Source of the DNA: Bradyrhizobiaceae bacterium
GTDB lineage: Bacteria; Pseudomonadota; Alphaproteobacteria; Rhizobiales; Xanthobacteraceae
Reading direction: 5' to 3'
Length of the DNA stretch: 37,914 nt
Assembly (NCBI GenBank): GCA_003963145.1
Contig: RXJJ01000007.1
Span: 1 to 37,914, forward strand
In this document: positions 1-8,464 of the stretch, one piece after another
Layout of the letters: every line of letters begins with the position of its first letter
Numbering within the stretch: the stretch's first letter is position 1
Notes under the pieces: generated by a model
The model's database searches: none
What the model saw: only the letters and a program-made list of their open reading frames with translations
Told to the model about the DNA's origin: nothing
Made by a program: the position numbers and the translations under genes

Positions 1-309
1 TTGCTGTCCGCACGGCCAAAAGACCAATAACTACAGAAATTGTCCGCTAGTCGCGATGTGCATGCTGACCATCGCGCAGGCCGAGCCATCCCCAACGGAC
101 GGTGTCGAAGTTTGCTTCCAGACGAGCCGGCCGCTTTCCCCGCCCGACGACTTGATTGCGGACGGCCTCATCGGTTCCCCTCCGGATCATCCCCCTCGAA
201 TCTCGATCTGATCGGCGTCTCCACGCCGTCTGCTGCTGCGCGGTCTCAGGGCCGCGCTGTTAACGCACGCCGCCGTTCGCGGCGCATCGGGTCATCGAGG
301 ATTTGCACA
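1..309. other. Region upstream of the Cus-like operon, no gene supported
   Basis: An open frame runs through this stretch into the gene at 310, but its translation is Arg/Pro/Ser-rich and has no family resemblance. I take the frame as open by chance in GC-rich DNA. The region probably carries the promoter and leader of the efflux operon. I could not pick a convincing sigma-70 promoter or a metal-regulator operator by eye. A GAGG run at about 296-300 is a plausible ribosome binding site for the ATG at 310. Confidence 0.4.
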
Positions 310-714
310 ATGAAGAAGTATGCCTTCGCGCCCGCCCTCCGGGCGGCGTTGATCGCCGTTTCCTTGGCAGGTTCGGCCACGCTCGCGCGCGCCGACATCA
401 AGGACTACGAATTCCAACTGGTCGACAAGACAGTCAAGAAGGGGGAAGCGACCATCTCGGTCCGGTTGGTCCACAAGCCCGACGGCAAGCCGGTTCCCGA
501 TGCGGTGATCTTCGCAAAGAGATTGGACATGGCTCCGGACGGCATGGAGACGATGAAGACGTCGATCGAGGCGATGCCGAGTACGGAGCCGGGCGTCTAT
601 AAGTTCAAGGCCGCCATAACGATGGAAGGTGGCTGGCAATTGTCCCTCAGCGCCAAGGTTCAGGGCGAAACCGGGACAGTCGAAAGCAAGCTCGTCCTCA
701 AGGCCACGCCGTGA
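310..714 (+). CDS. Exported YtkA/FixH-like small protein of the Cus-like operon
   Basis: The protein has 134 residues. An N-terminal signal peptide (MKK, hydrophobic core, likely cut after ARA near residue 29) precedes a beta-rich domain of about 100 residues. That domain resembles the FixH/YtkA-like fold often found beside heavy-metal RND pumps. A Met-containing stretch (RLDMAPDGMETM) could bind soft metals such as Cu(I), but this is inference. I chose the ATG at 310 because it gives a clean signal peptide and follows a GAGG site; the frame is open back to 40, but that extension looks non-coding. Its stop overlaps the GTG of the next gene (GTGA), so translation is probably coupled. A periplasmic accessory role in metal efflux is likely, but the exact function is unknown. 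Confidence 0.72.
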   Translation: MKKYAFAPALRAALIAVSLAGSATLARADIKDYEFQLVDKTVKKGEATISVRLVHKPDGKPVPDAVIFAKRLDMAPDGMETMKTSIEAMPSTEPGVYKFKAAITMEGGWQLSLSAKVQGETGTVESKLVLKATP

Positions 715-1955
715 TCCGCGTAGGCCGAGGCACGCGCTTCGCTGCAATTGGAGCGGCCGCAGCGGTGCTGTGGTTGTCCCCGGCCTTGGCGGCCGAGCAG
801 ACTTTGCCCGGAGCTACCACGGAAAGCGTCGTGGCGGTTGCCAAACGCCTCAACCCGACGGTGGCGGCGGCCGCGCTCGAGTTCGATGCAGCGGTTCACA
901 AGATCGGGACGGCGGGCGTATTGGCTGACCCGACCCTCATTCTCGAGGCTTGGGACGTCAACCGGCAGGGCGTGGGACAGCGCCGCATAGGCATCGACCA
1001 GGAGCTCAAGCTTTGGGGCAAATACGGCCTTGAGCGCAACGTCGCCATGGCCGACGCCGATGCCGCAAAATTCCAAGGCCGAGCCACCGTGACCGAACTC
1101 ATCGCGCAGGTCATTGCAGCGCATGGCGAATACAATGCCGCGTATGAAGCCGTTGGAGTCGCCACCGAAATCAAGCGGCGGTACGACGAGACGCTCGGAT
1201 TGCTGCGTTCGCGATACGGCACGACATCGGTCGACCGGCAGGACGTCATCAAGGCCGAGATCGAAGCGGCTACCGCCGACGGCGACGTCGTCCGCCGACA
1301 AGGCGAACAGAAGGCAGCGGCGGCCAGGCTGAATGCCCTGATCGGCCGTCCGTCCCTGGCGCCCTTGGCAGCGCCGACCGGCTTTAGAGCCCTCAAGGCG
1401 GTCAGCCTCGCGCAGGTTCAGGCGCTCGCGCGCTCTGCCAACCCGATGCTGGCGCTGGCCGGAGCTCAGAGCAATTCTGCGGCCCAGACCAAATCCCTTA
1501 CCGACCTCAACTACTATCCCGACGTCACGCTCGGCGCGAAATACGTGCAGCGGCCCGGGACCGAGGATACCGGCGAGTTCATGCTCGGCGTCAAGCTGCC
1601 GCTGCACTATGAGGTCAAGGACGCCGAACAGCGGGCTGCGGGTGCGCGTCTCGGCGCAGCGCAAGCCCGCGGCGAGGCGCTGCGGCTGCGGGTCGACGGA
1701 CAGATCGCCGACGCATGGTTCAGCGTCGATGCTCTTCGCAAAGTCGTGCAGATCTACGCATCGCGCCAATTGCCGCCTGCACGATCATCCCTCGACAACG
1801 CGCGGAACGGTTTCCAGGCCGGCACGTCCGATCTTTCCTCGGTTTTCGAGGCGGAGCGCAGGCTTCGTGCCGTCCAACTGGACCTGCTGAAGCTCAAGGT
1901 AGAACTTCAGACGAAATACGCCGAAATGGAACGTCTGGCCGGGGGTTCGCTATGA
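711..1955 (+). CDS. TolC-family outer membrane channel of Cus-like efflux
   Basis: The 414-residue protein begins with a signal peptide ending near ALAAEQ. It has the two long alpha-helical repeats of outer-membrane efflux proteins (CusC/CzcC type). The Leu/Ala/Arg-rich coiled coils at about residues 165-205 and 320-400 and the central beta segment near YYPDVTLGAKY are typical. It would form the trimeric outer-membrane duct joined to the adaptor and RND pump encoded just downstream. The GTG start overlaps the previous stop, and its own stop overlaps the ATG of the adaptor, so the genes form one operon. Its length is normal for the CzcC branch. Substrate specificity cannot be read from this subunit and is inferred from the pump. 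Confidence 0.88.
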   Translation: MIRVGRGTRFAAIGAAAAVLWLSPALAAEQTLPGATTESVVAVAKRLNPTVAAAALEFDAAVHKIGTAGVLADPTLILEAWDVNRQGVGQRRIGIDQELKLWGKYGLERNVAMADADAAKFQGRATVTELIAQVIAAHGEYNAAYEAVGVATEIKRRYDETLGLLRSRYGTTSVDRQDVIKAEIEAATADGDVVRRQGEQKAAAARLNALIGRPSLAPLAAPTGFRALKAVSLAQVQALARSANPMLALAGAQSNSAAQTKSLTDLNYYPDVTLGAKYVQRPGTEDTGEFMLGVKLPLHYEVKDAEQRAAGARLGAAQARGEALRLRVDGQIADAWFSVDALRKVVQIYASRQLPPARSSLDNARNGFQAGTSDLSSVFEAERRLRAVQLDLLKLKVELQTKYAEMERLAGGSL

Positions 1956-3385
1956 GATGGCCAGTAGGTGCTTTGTTAGCCTTTACGGCGATCCTGGCCG
2001 CCGGAGTGGTCGGATTGGCCGTCGGACGTTCAAGCGCTCCGCTGCCAGGATGGCTGTCCGCCGTACTTCCCGCAGTGGCAAAGCCAAGTTCCGCTCAACC
2101 GGCTGCGACCGGGCAGATCGTCTACTACCGTGATCCGGACGGCGCGCCCGATTATTCCATGACGCCCAGGAAGACGCCGTCGGGCAAGGAATATTCGGCC
2201 GTCCGCGCCAGCGAAGATGTGAGCTTCGAGGAGCAGGCCCCGGAAGCCATGACTGCGAAGGGCGGCGAACGCGGGCGGATCAAATTCTACCGAAACCCCA
2301 TGGGCCTTCCGGACACGTCGCCGACGCCGAAAAAGGATTCGATGGGGATGGATTATCTCCCCGTATATGAGGGCGAACAGGACGACGACTCGTCCGTCAA
2401 AGTTAGCGCGGGCAAGCTGCAGAAGGCAGGCGTCCAGACAGAGGTCGCGGAGCGCCGCACCTTGAATACGATGGTCCGGGCACCGGGCACGGTACAGCAG
2501 GACGAGCGTCGCGTTTCCGTCGTCTCGCTCCGGTTCGAGGGCTTCATCGACACCGTCGACAACGTCACGACCGGCACGCACGTCCGCAGGGGCCAGCCCT
2601 TGATGCGCATCTACGGGCCGAACCTGTCGAGCGCCGCCGCCGAATATCTCTCGGCCCTTAACGCCCGTCCGGAAGCCGGCATCAGCGGCCAGGCCCTTAA
2701 AGGGGCGCGCCGACGCCTCGAAAACCTCGGTGCGCCCGATGGGTTTATTGCTGACATCGAGCGGACGCGCGAGGTCCCGGTCTACCTGAACTGGCCAGCT
2801 CCGCAGGACGGCGAAATCGTCGAGCGGACGGCCGTCAACGGGATGCGTGCAGCGCCCGGAGACGTGCTTTTCAGGATCGTCGACCATGATGTCGTCTGGG
2901 TGATGGTCGACGTCGCCGAACGCGATCTTGCGCTCATCGAAGTCGGACAAACCGCCGCCGTGCGTCTGCGCGCCTATCCGAACCGTCCGTTCACGGGAAA
3001 AGTCACTGTGATCTATCCGCACCTGAAACCGGAAACGCGGACCGCGCGGATCAGGATCGAACTACCCAACCCGGACGACGTGCTGCGGCCGGACATGTAT
3101 GCCGACGTCGAAATTGCCACGGGGACGGAAACTCCAGTCGTAACCGTATCCAGCAGCGCGGTGATCGACAGCGGCGAGCGGCAGCTTGTGCTGCTCGACA
3201 AGGGCGAGGGCCGTTTCGAACCGCGGACGGTGAAGATCGGGCGCCGCGGCGGCGGCCTGGTCGAGGTCAAGGAAGGGCTCGCCGAAAACGACAAGGTCGT
3301 CTCTTCCGCGAACTTCCTGATCGACGCGGAAAGCAATCTCAAGGCGGCGCTCAAAGGCCTCGACACCGGAGAGAAATCACAATGA
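1952..3385 (+). CDS. cusB: CusB-like periplasmic adaptor with two heavy-metal-binding modules
   Basis: The protein has 477 residues and an N-terminal membrane anchor/signal (residues 6-26). Two copies of the short heavy-metal-binding module follow: YYRDPDGAPDYSMTPRKTP near residue 58 and FYRNPMGLPDTSPTPKKDS near residue 112. These modules usually read YxCPMHP and are rich in Cys, Met and His; here both lack the Cys and His. The rest is a standard HlyD/CusB adaptor: barrel-sandwich hybrid around residues 190-330 and beta-barrel and membrane-proximal domains up to about 470. The ATG at 1952 overlaps the previous stop, and the alternative upstream frame is the shadow of tolC. It should link the CusA-like pump to the outer-membrane channel and hand over metal. 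The assignment to Cus rather than Czc rests mainly on the pump. Confidence 0.88.
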   Translation: MRWPVGALLAFTAILAAGVVGLAVGRSSAPLPGWLSAVLPAVAKPSSAQPAATGQIVYYRDPDGAPDYSMTPRKTPSGKEYSAVRASEDVSFEEQAPEAMTAKGGERGRIKFYRNPMGLPDTSPTPKKDSMGMDYLPVYEGEQDDDSSVKVSAGKLQKAGVQTEVAERRTLNTMVRAPGTVQQDERRVSVVSLRFEGFIDTVDNVTTGTHVRRGQPLMRIYGPNLSSAAAEYLSALNARPEAGISGQALKGARRRLENLGAPDGFIADIERTREVPVYLNWPAPQDGEIVERTAVNGMRAAPGDVLFRIVDHDVVWVMVDVAERDLALIEVGQTAAVRLRAYPNRPFTGKVTVIYPHLKPETRTARIRIELPNPDDVLRPDMYADVEIATGTETPVVTVSSSAVIDSGERQLVLLDKGEGRFEPRTVKIGRRGGGLVEVKEGLAENDKVVSSANFLIDAESNLKAALKGLDTGEKSQ

Positions 3386-6300
3386 TCGCTCGTCTCATCG
3401 ATTGGTCGGCCCGGAACCTGATGCTCGTCCTGATCGGCGCGGTCTTTGCCGTTGCGGCGGGCGTATACGCCCTGCAGCACTCCGCGCTCGATGCGATCCC
3501 TGACCTTTCCGACACGCAAGTGATCGTCTACACCGAGTACAAAGGTCAGGCACCACAGGTCATCGAAGACCAGGTCACCTATCCCTTGACGACGGCCATG
3601 CTCACCGTGCCGAAATCGAAAGTGGTGCGGGGGTTTTCGTTCTTCGGCGTCTCGTTCGTCTACATCATCTTCGAAGACGGCACTGACATCTACTGGGCTC
3701 GTTCGCGCGTGCTGGAATACCTCAACGCCGCGGCGCGCAAATTGCCCGCCGGCGTGACGCCGACGTTGGGGCCCGACGCGACGGGCGTCGGCTGGGTCTA
3801 TCAGTACGCGCTGCAGTCCAAGGACAAATCGCTGGCCGATCTGCGATCGATCCAGGACTGGACCATTCGATACGGAATTTCCAAAGCGGAAGGCGTGGCC
3901 GAGGTCGCAAGCGTCGGCGGCTTCGTCAGGCAATACAACATCATCGTCGATCCGAACCGGTTGAGATCGCTCGACATACCGCTTGCGAAGGTGCGCGATG
4001 CGGTCCGCGGCAGCAACATGGACGTGGGCGGGCGCACCGTCGAGCTTTCCGAATTCGAATTCGTCGTGCGGGGCAGGGGGTACGTCAAGAGCCTCTCCGA
4101 TTTGTCGAACATCGTGCTGAAGGTCGACAAGGGCACGCCGGTCCTGCTGAAGGACGTCGCACGGGTCGAACTCGGCCCGGACGAACGCCGCGGCATAACC
4201 GAGCTCAACGGGGAAGGCGAGGTCGCCAGCGGAATCGCACTGCAACGCTTCGGACAGAATGCACTGGACGTTATCGACAATGTGAAGGCGCGCCTGGCGG
4301 AGATGGCGTCGGCGCTTCCGAAGGGCGTCGAGATCATACCGGTCTATGACCGTTCGAACCTGATCCACGATGCGATCGAGACGCTGAAGCGGACGCTTAC
4401 GGAGGAAAGCATTGTCGTCGCGTTCGTCTGCATCGTCTTCCTGCTGCACGTCCGTAGCGCGCTGGTCGCCATCGTCATGCTGCCGGTCGGGATACTGATG
4501 GCATTCGGCGCCATGAAGGCGCTGGGCATCGGATCGAACATCATGAGCCTCGGCGGGATCGCCATCGCGATCGGTGCCATGATCGACGGCGCCATCGTCA
4601 TGATCGAGAATGCCCACAAGCATCTCGAGCGCGCGCCGCCCGACAAGCCGCGCCTGGAGGTCCTCATCGAGGCCGCGAGCGAGGTCGGTCCGGCGCTGTT
4701 CTTCAGCCTGCTGATCATCACGGTATCCTTTCTGCCGATCTTCACCATGGAATCGCAGGAGGGCCGGCTGTTCAGCCCGCTGGCGTTCACCAAGACCTTC
4801 TCGATGGCGGCGGCGGCGATCCTGTCGATCACGCTGGTGCCGGCGCTCATGGTGCTGTTCATTCGCGGCAAGATCATTCCGGAGCACAAGAATCCCATCA
4901 ACCGGTTCCTGATCTGGGTCTATCGCCCGATCATCCGAGGTGTGCTGCAGGCCAAGACGCTGACGATACTTCTGGCACTTGCAGCCTTGGCGGTCAGCCT
5001 CTGGCCCGTCCGGCAACTCGGAACGGAGTTCATGCCGAGCCTCAACGAAGGCACGCTGATGTACATGCCGACGACGCTGCCGGGCCTGTCGGTCACCAAG
5101 GCGGCCGAAATCCTGCAGACGCAGAACAAGGTCATCAAGACCTTTCCGGAAGTAGCGTCGGTCTACGGCAAGGCGGGGCGCGCCGAGACTGCGACCGATC
5201 CTGCGCCGACCGAGATGTTCGAGACGATCGTCAATCTCAAGCCCAAGGCGCAGTGGCGTCCGGGTCTCACCGTCGACGGCCTGATCGCGGAATTGGACAA
5301 GGCCCTGCAGTTTCCCGGCGTTTCCAATGCCTGGACCATGCCGATCAAGGCCCGCACCGACATGCTTGCGACCGGGATCCGGACGCCGGTCGGCATCAAG
5401 GTGCTGGGAAAGGACCTAGCCGAAATGGAGAAGCTCGCCCGCCAAATCGAAACCGTCGTGAAAGCGGTGCCCGGCACATCGAGCGCCTACGCGGAACGCG
5501 TCATCGGAGGCTACTATCTCGATGTGGTTCCGGATCGCGAGGCGCTCGCGCGCTACGGTCTCATGGTCAGCGACGTGCAGGACACGATCTCGTCGGCCCT
5601 CGGCGGCGAGACCATCACTACGACCGTCGAGGGCCGCGAGCGCTATGGCGTCAACCTGCGCTATCCGCGCGACCTGCGCAGCGATCCGCAATCGATCGCC
5701 CGGGATGTCCTGGTCGCGATGCCGAATGGGGGGACGGTCCCGCTGGGCGAGGTTGCCGCGATCAAGCTCGCGCGCGGTCCCACGTCGATCCGGACGGAGA
5801 ACGGCCAACTGGCGGTCTACATCTTCGTCGACATCCGCGACCGGGATCTCGGCGGCTATGTCGCCGATGCCAAGGCTGCCGTGGCGGCAAGCGTGCAATT
5901 CCCGCCGGGAAACTACGTCGTCTGGAGCGGCCAGTTCGAATATCTGGAACGCGCTACCGCCCGCCTGAAGATCGTGGTGCCGGTTACGCTGCTCATCATC
6001 TTCCTGCTGCTGTATCTCAACTTCCGCCGGCTGACCGAGACGCTGATCGTAATGCTGTCGCTGCCGTTCGCCCTCGTCGGCGGATTGTGGCTGATGTGGT
6101 GGCTTGGCTTCAACATGTCCGTCGCTGTCGCCGTCGGCTTCATCGCGCTGGCCGGTGTCGCGGCCGAGACAGGCGTCATCATGCTGATCTATCTCGATCA
6201 TGCGATGAAGGAGATTCACGCCCAACGGCAGGCCGAAGGCAAGTCGTTCACGCGAGCGGACCTCAACGAGGCGATCATGTTGGGCGCGGTCGAACGGGTG

Positions 6301-6576
6301 CGACCCAAGATGATGACCGTCGTCGCCATCATGGCCGGCCTCATTCCGATCCTGTGGAGCACCGGCACCGGCTCGGAAGTCATGCAACGCATCGCCGTTC
6401 CGATGATCGGCGGTATGATCTCGTCGACCGTCCTGACGCTTATTGTGATCCCTGCGGTCTACGCGCTGATCAAGGGATTTCGGTTGCCCCGCGAACCGAG
6501 CTCGGCAGCTTTCGTCGGCACGAATACTCAAGAGGCAGGGATAGATGATCTCCATCGCTCGCAAGCAGCAGAATGA
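3382..6576 (+). CDS. cusA: CusA-type heavy-metal RND efflux pump
   Basis: The protein has 1064 residues, full length for the HME-RND family: 12 membrane segments and two large periplasmic loops. The transmembrane-helix 4 motif is IGAMIDGAIVMIENAHKHLE, with D402 and E409. This AIGAMxD-type motif marks the CusA (Cu+/Ag+) branch, unlike the DFGxxxD motif of CzcA pumps. Methionines at positions matching the CusA metal path are present: TEMFET in the first half of the porter domain and ARTDMLATGIR in the second. Export of monovalent copper or silver from the periplasm is therefore the likely function, by family knowledge. The ATG overlaps the adaptor stop. The C-terminal tail after about residue 1035 is not conserved-looking. 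Confidence 0.92.
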   Translation: MIARLIDWSARNLMLVLIGAVFAVAAGVYALQHSALDAIPDLSDTQVIVYTEYKGQAPQVIEDQVTYPLTTAMLTVPKSKVVRGFSFFGVSFVYIIFEDGTDIYWARSRVLEYLNAAARKLPAGVTPTLGPDATGVGWVYQYALQSKDKSLADLRSIQDWTIRYGISKAEGVAEVASVGGFVRQYNIIVDPNRLRSLDIPLAKVRDAVRGSNMDVGGRTVELSEFEFVVRGRGYVKSLSDLSNIVLKVDKGTPVLLKDVARVELGPDERRGITELNGEGEVASGIALQRFGQNALDVIDNVKARLAEMASALPKGVEIIPVYDRSNLIHDAIETLKRTLTEESIVVAFVCIVFLLHVRSALVAIVMLPVGILMAFGAMKALGIGSNIMSLGGIAIAIGAMIDGAIVMIENAHKHLERAPPDKPRLEVLIEAASEVGPALFFSLLIITVSFLPIFTMESQEGRLFSPLAFTKTFSMAAAAILSITLVPALMVLFIRGKIIPEHKNPINRFLIWVYRPIIRGVLQAKTLTILLALAALAVSLWPVRQLGTEFMPSLNEGTLMYMPTTLPGLSVTKAAEILQTQNKVIKTFPEVASVYGKAGRAETATDPAPTEMFETIVNLKPKAQWRPGLTVDGLIAELDKALQFPGVSNAWTMPIKARTDMLATGIRTPVGIKVLGKDLAEMEKLARQIETVVKAVPGTSSAYAERVIGGYYLDVVPDREALARYGLMVSDVQDTISSALGGETITTTVEGRERYGVNLRYPRDLRSDPQSIARDVLVAMPNGGTVPLGEVAAIKLARGPTSIRTENGQLAVYIFVDIRDRDLGGYVADAKAAVAASVQFPPGNYVVWSGQFEYLERATARLKIVVPVTLLIIFLLLYLNFRRLTETLIVMLSLPFALVGGLWLMWWLGFNMSVAVAVGFIALAGVAAETGVIMLIYLDHAMKEIHAQRQAEGKSFTRADLNEAIMLGAVERVRPKMMTVVAIMAGLIPILWSTGTGSEVMQRIAVPMIGGMISSTVLTLIVIPAVYALIKGFRLPREPSSAAFVGTNTQEAGIDDLHRSQAAE

Positions 6577-6609
6577 CGAAGCGCGCTCGTTCCTCGGCGC
6601 CAGGATGAC

Positions 6610-7062
6610 GTGATGGACCAGTGGGAGTTCAAGAAGTGGCGGAAGAAGCTGGGACTCAACCAGGTCGTGGCTGGAGAGATGCTCGGGCTGAGCCGCGGCG
6701 CTGTTCAATACTGGGAGAGCGACCTCAGGCCGGTGCCGCGCGCCGTCGAGCTTGCTTGTCAGGAATTGTTGCGGCGCTGGAAGCAGCGGCCGGAGTACGG
6801 GCCCGTGACCCTGCTGTATTCCGACGGTCCAGTATCTGCGGCCGATTCCCGCCCATCCGGCGACCTGGTCCTGCGATGCGAGCCGCATCCGGACAACGAG
6901 AGCGCCTTGGGCCGCGTCGTTCGGCTGAGCGAAACCGTGAACTTGTTCATGCCGCTCATCATGGATGACGATGGAACCGCGGTCTGGGCCGGCCCCGAAT
7001 TGCTGCACGAATGCGAGGAGCGGAAAAGACGCGATCGGCAAGCAAAGCGCACCGAGGCCTAG
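6610..7062 (+). CDS. Small helix-turn-helix (XRE-like) DNA-binding protein
   Basis: The protein has about 150 residues. Residues 5-40 form an HTH of the Cro/XRE type (WRKKLGLNQVVAGEMLGLSR, then GAVQYWE), with the usual Gln and Gly positions. The remaining 100 residues carry acidic and Arg-rich segments and match no family I know. Start is the GTG at 6610 or the ATG at 6613. It lies 33 bases after the CusA stop on the same strand, so it may be co-transcribed and control the efflux operon or the sigma-factor module 100 bases downstream. That role is inferred from position only. Confidence 0.75.
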   Translation: MMDQWEFKKWRKKLGLNQVVAGEMLGLSRGAVQYWESDLRPVPRAVELACQELLRRWKQRPEYGPVTLLYSDGPVSAADSRPSGDLVLRCEPHPDNESALGRVVRLSETVNLFMPLIMDDDGTAVWAGPELLHECEERKRRDRQAKRTEA

Positions 7063-7117
7063 CCGAAGCGCTGCAGCAGACCCTTCCGACTATTTTCGAA
7101 CCCGGTCACCTTCGGCT

Positions 7118-7143
7118 GTAACCAAATCCGCCGGACCGGCGAA
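7118..7143 (+). promoter_or_regulatory. Predicted SigF-type ECF promoter of the sigma factor gene
   Basis: GTAACC (7118-7123) is followed after exactly 16 bases by CGAA (7140-7143). This is identical to the consensus described for Caulobacter SigF and related NrsF-associated ECF sigma factors. It ends 19 bases before the ATG of the ECF sigma gene, which fits autoregulation with a short leader. A second identical element with the same spacing lies at 8387-8412. Confidence 0.75.
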
Positions 7144-7162
7144 CTAACTGAGATACGCAAGC

Positions 7163-7720
7163 ATGACGACCCACGAAATCGAACTCAAGGCGCTAATGCT
7201 TGCCAGTTTGGACGGCGACGCGGCCTCGCACCGCGCGCTGCTCGAGCGATTGAGCAGCCGTTTGAGGGCCTACTACAAGGGCAAGCTGGCCAGGATGGGA
7301 AGGGGTGCGGCAGAGGCGGAGGATCTCGTTCAGGAGGCGGTCTTGGCGGTCCACTTCAAGCGGCACACCTATGATCCCGCCGAGCCTCTGACGCCCTGGG
7401 TCCATGCGATCGCGCGCTACAAGTTGATCGACTTCCTGCGGCGTACCCGCACGTCGCGGGCCGACGTGCCTATCGAGGAGGCCGATGCGATCATGGCGCA
7501 CGACGACAATGTCGGCGCGGAGAGTAGCTACGATGTTAGGAGGCTCATGGAGCGACTACCGAAAAACATGCGGTGTTCCATCGAGGCCGTGAAGCTGGAC
7601 GGCTTGAGCATCGCGCAGGCGGCGGTACGATGCGGCATCTCCGAACCTGGGGTCAAAGTGAGCATCCACCGGGGGCTGAAGGCACTGGCGACGCTGATCG
7701 CCCGGGAAACGCGGACATGA
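7163..7720 (+). CDS. ECF RNA polymerase sigma factor (SigF/NrsF group)
   Basis: The protein has 185 residues. Region 2 spans about residues 25-97 and includes AEDLVQEAVLAVH and the -10 recognition segment TPWVHAIARYKLIDFLRR. Region 4 spans about residues 125-180, with the helix-turn-helix SIAQAAVRCGISEPGVKVSI. It would direct RNA polymerase to GTAACC-N16-CGAA promoters; one such promoter precedes this gene and another precedes the gene at 8465. The stop overlaps the ATG of a DUF1109 (NrsF) membrane protein, the standard partner of this sigma subgroup. In Caulobacter the homologous pair answers to heavy metals and oxidative stress, which suits the surrounding genes. The inducing signal here is inferred. 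Confidence 0.92.
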   Translation: MTTHEIELKALMLASLDGDAASHRALLERLSSRLRAYYKGKLARMGRGAAEAEDLVQEAVLAVHFKRHTYDPAEPLTPWVHAIARYKLIDFLRRTRTSRADVPIEEADAIMAHDDNVGAESSYDVRRLMERLPKNMRCSIEAVKLDGLSIAQAAVRCGISEPGVKVSIHRGLKALATLIARETRT

Positions 7721-8358
7721 AGACTGACGAACTCGTTAGCCTACTAAGCACCAATCCGGAACCGGTCGACCGCGCCTTGGTCGTTCGCACGCTTCTGACC
7801 GCGCTTGGGGCAGGTTCAATTCTGGCGCTGGGAATCACGATCTTCGGGCTGGGCGTCCGTCCGGACATGATGACGTCCCGCGCGTTGGGTTTCGTCGTCG
7901 CAAAGTTCTCATTCGCGGTCGGGATCTCCAGCCTCGCGCTTGTCTTTCTCGCAAAGTTGGCGCGCCCTGGCGGGGAGCGAAAACCTCGATCGTATCTCGT
8001 TGCCGTGCCGTTTCTTGTCATCGTGGCGCTTGCAGCAATCAGCCTCGGGCTGGCGCCAAGCACGCACTGGAACAAGATGATCGTCGGAGACGAATGGCTC
8101 GAATGCCTTGTTTCCATTCCGGTCATCGCGATCCTCCCCTTCGCTGTTTCGCTCTGGGCCGTTCGACAGGCGGCGCCTACGAACCTTGCGCGCACTGGAG
8201 CTTTCGCCGGACTTGTTGCGGGCGGCGTGAGCGCGATGGCGTACGCGCTGCATTGCACAGATGACTCCCTGCCTTTCGTTGCCCTCTGGTATGGCGGAAC
8301 GATTGTGCTTTGCACCTTAGCAGGCGCAGCAATGGGACCGCGGTTGCTGCGTTGGTAA
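7717..8358 (+). CDS. nrsF: NrsF-type (DUF1109) membrane anti-sigma factor
   Basis: The protein has 213 residues with six predicted membrane helices (starting near residues 25, 58, 95, 130, 162 and 188) and a short cytoplasmic N-terminus. Two cysteines, C130 in EWLECLVSIPV and C180 in YALHCTDDSLPF, sit where NrsF proteins have the conserved pair that senses stress. It should hold the sigma factor at the membrane until an oxidant or metal signal frees it. The ATG at 7717 overlaps the sigma stop (ATGA), and an open frame further upstream is only the sigma gene read out of frame. Cysteine-based sensing is known for the family and inferred for this protein. Confidence 0.9.
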   Translation: MKTDELVSLLSTNPEPVDRALVVRTLLTALGAGSILALGITIFGLGVRPDMMTSRALGFVVAKFSFAVGISSLALVFLAKLARPGGERKPRSYLVAVPFLVIVALAAISLGLAPSTHWNKMIVGDEWLECLVSIPVIAILPFAVSLWAVRQAAPTNLARTGAFAGLVAGGVSAMAYALHCTDDSLPFVALWYGGTIVLCTLAGAAMGPRLLRW

Positions 8359-8386
8359 CAGCCAGTCTTCACGTCAGCGTGAGCTT

Positions 8387-8412
8387 GTAACCGCCAGACA
8401 ATTTGCGCCGAA
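8387..8412 (+). promoter_or_regulatory. Predicted SigF-type ECF promoter upstream of the small exported protein
   Basis: GTAACC (8387-8392), 16 bases, then CGAA (8409-8412): identical in both elements and spacing to the site at 7118-7143. It ends 52 bases before the ATG at 8465, giving a leader of roughly 45 bases. This places the gene at 8465, and perhaps the one at 8825, in the regulon of the local ECF sigma factor. Confidence 0.75.
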
Positions 8413-8464
8413 CTCATCATTAGAAGCGGACATGACGCGCTTCGGAAAATGATGGAGCCGGACC

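Noticed and set aside
3013-5016. Long minus-strand open frame of 667 codons opposite cusB/cusA
   Set aside because: It is antisense to two well-conserved genes, and its translation is Asp/Arg/His/Gln-rich with no domain. This is typical of antisense frames in GC-rich DNA.
5416-7041. Minus-strand open frame of 541 codons across cusA and the HTH gene
   Set aside because: Covers two real genes on the other strand and has no family resemblance.
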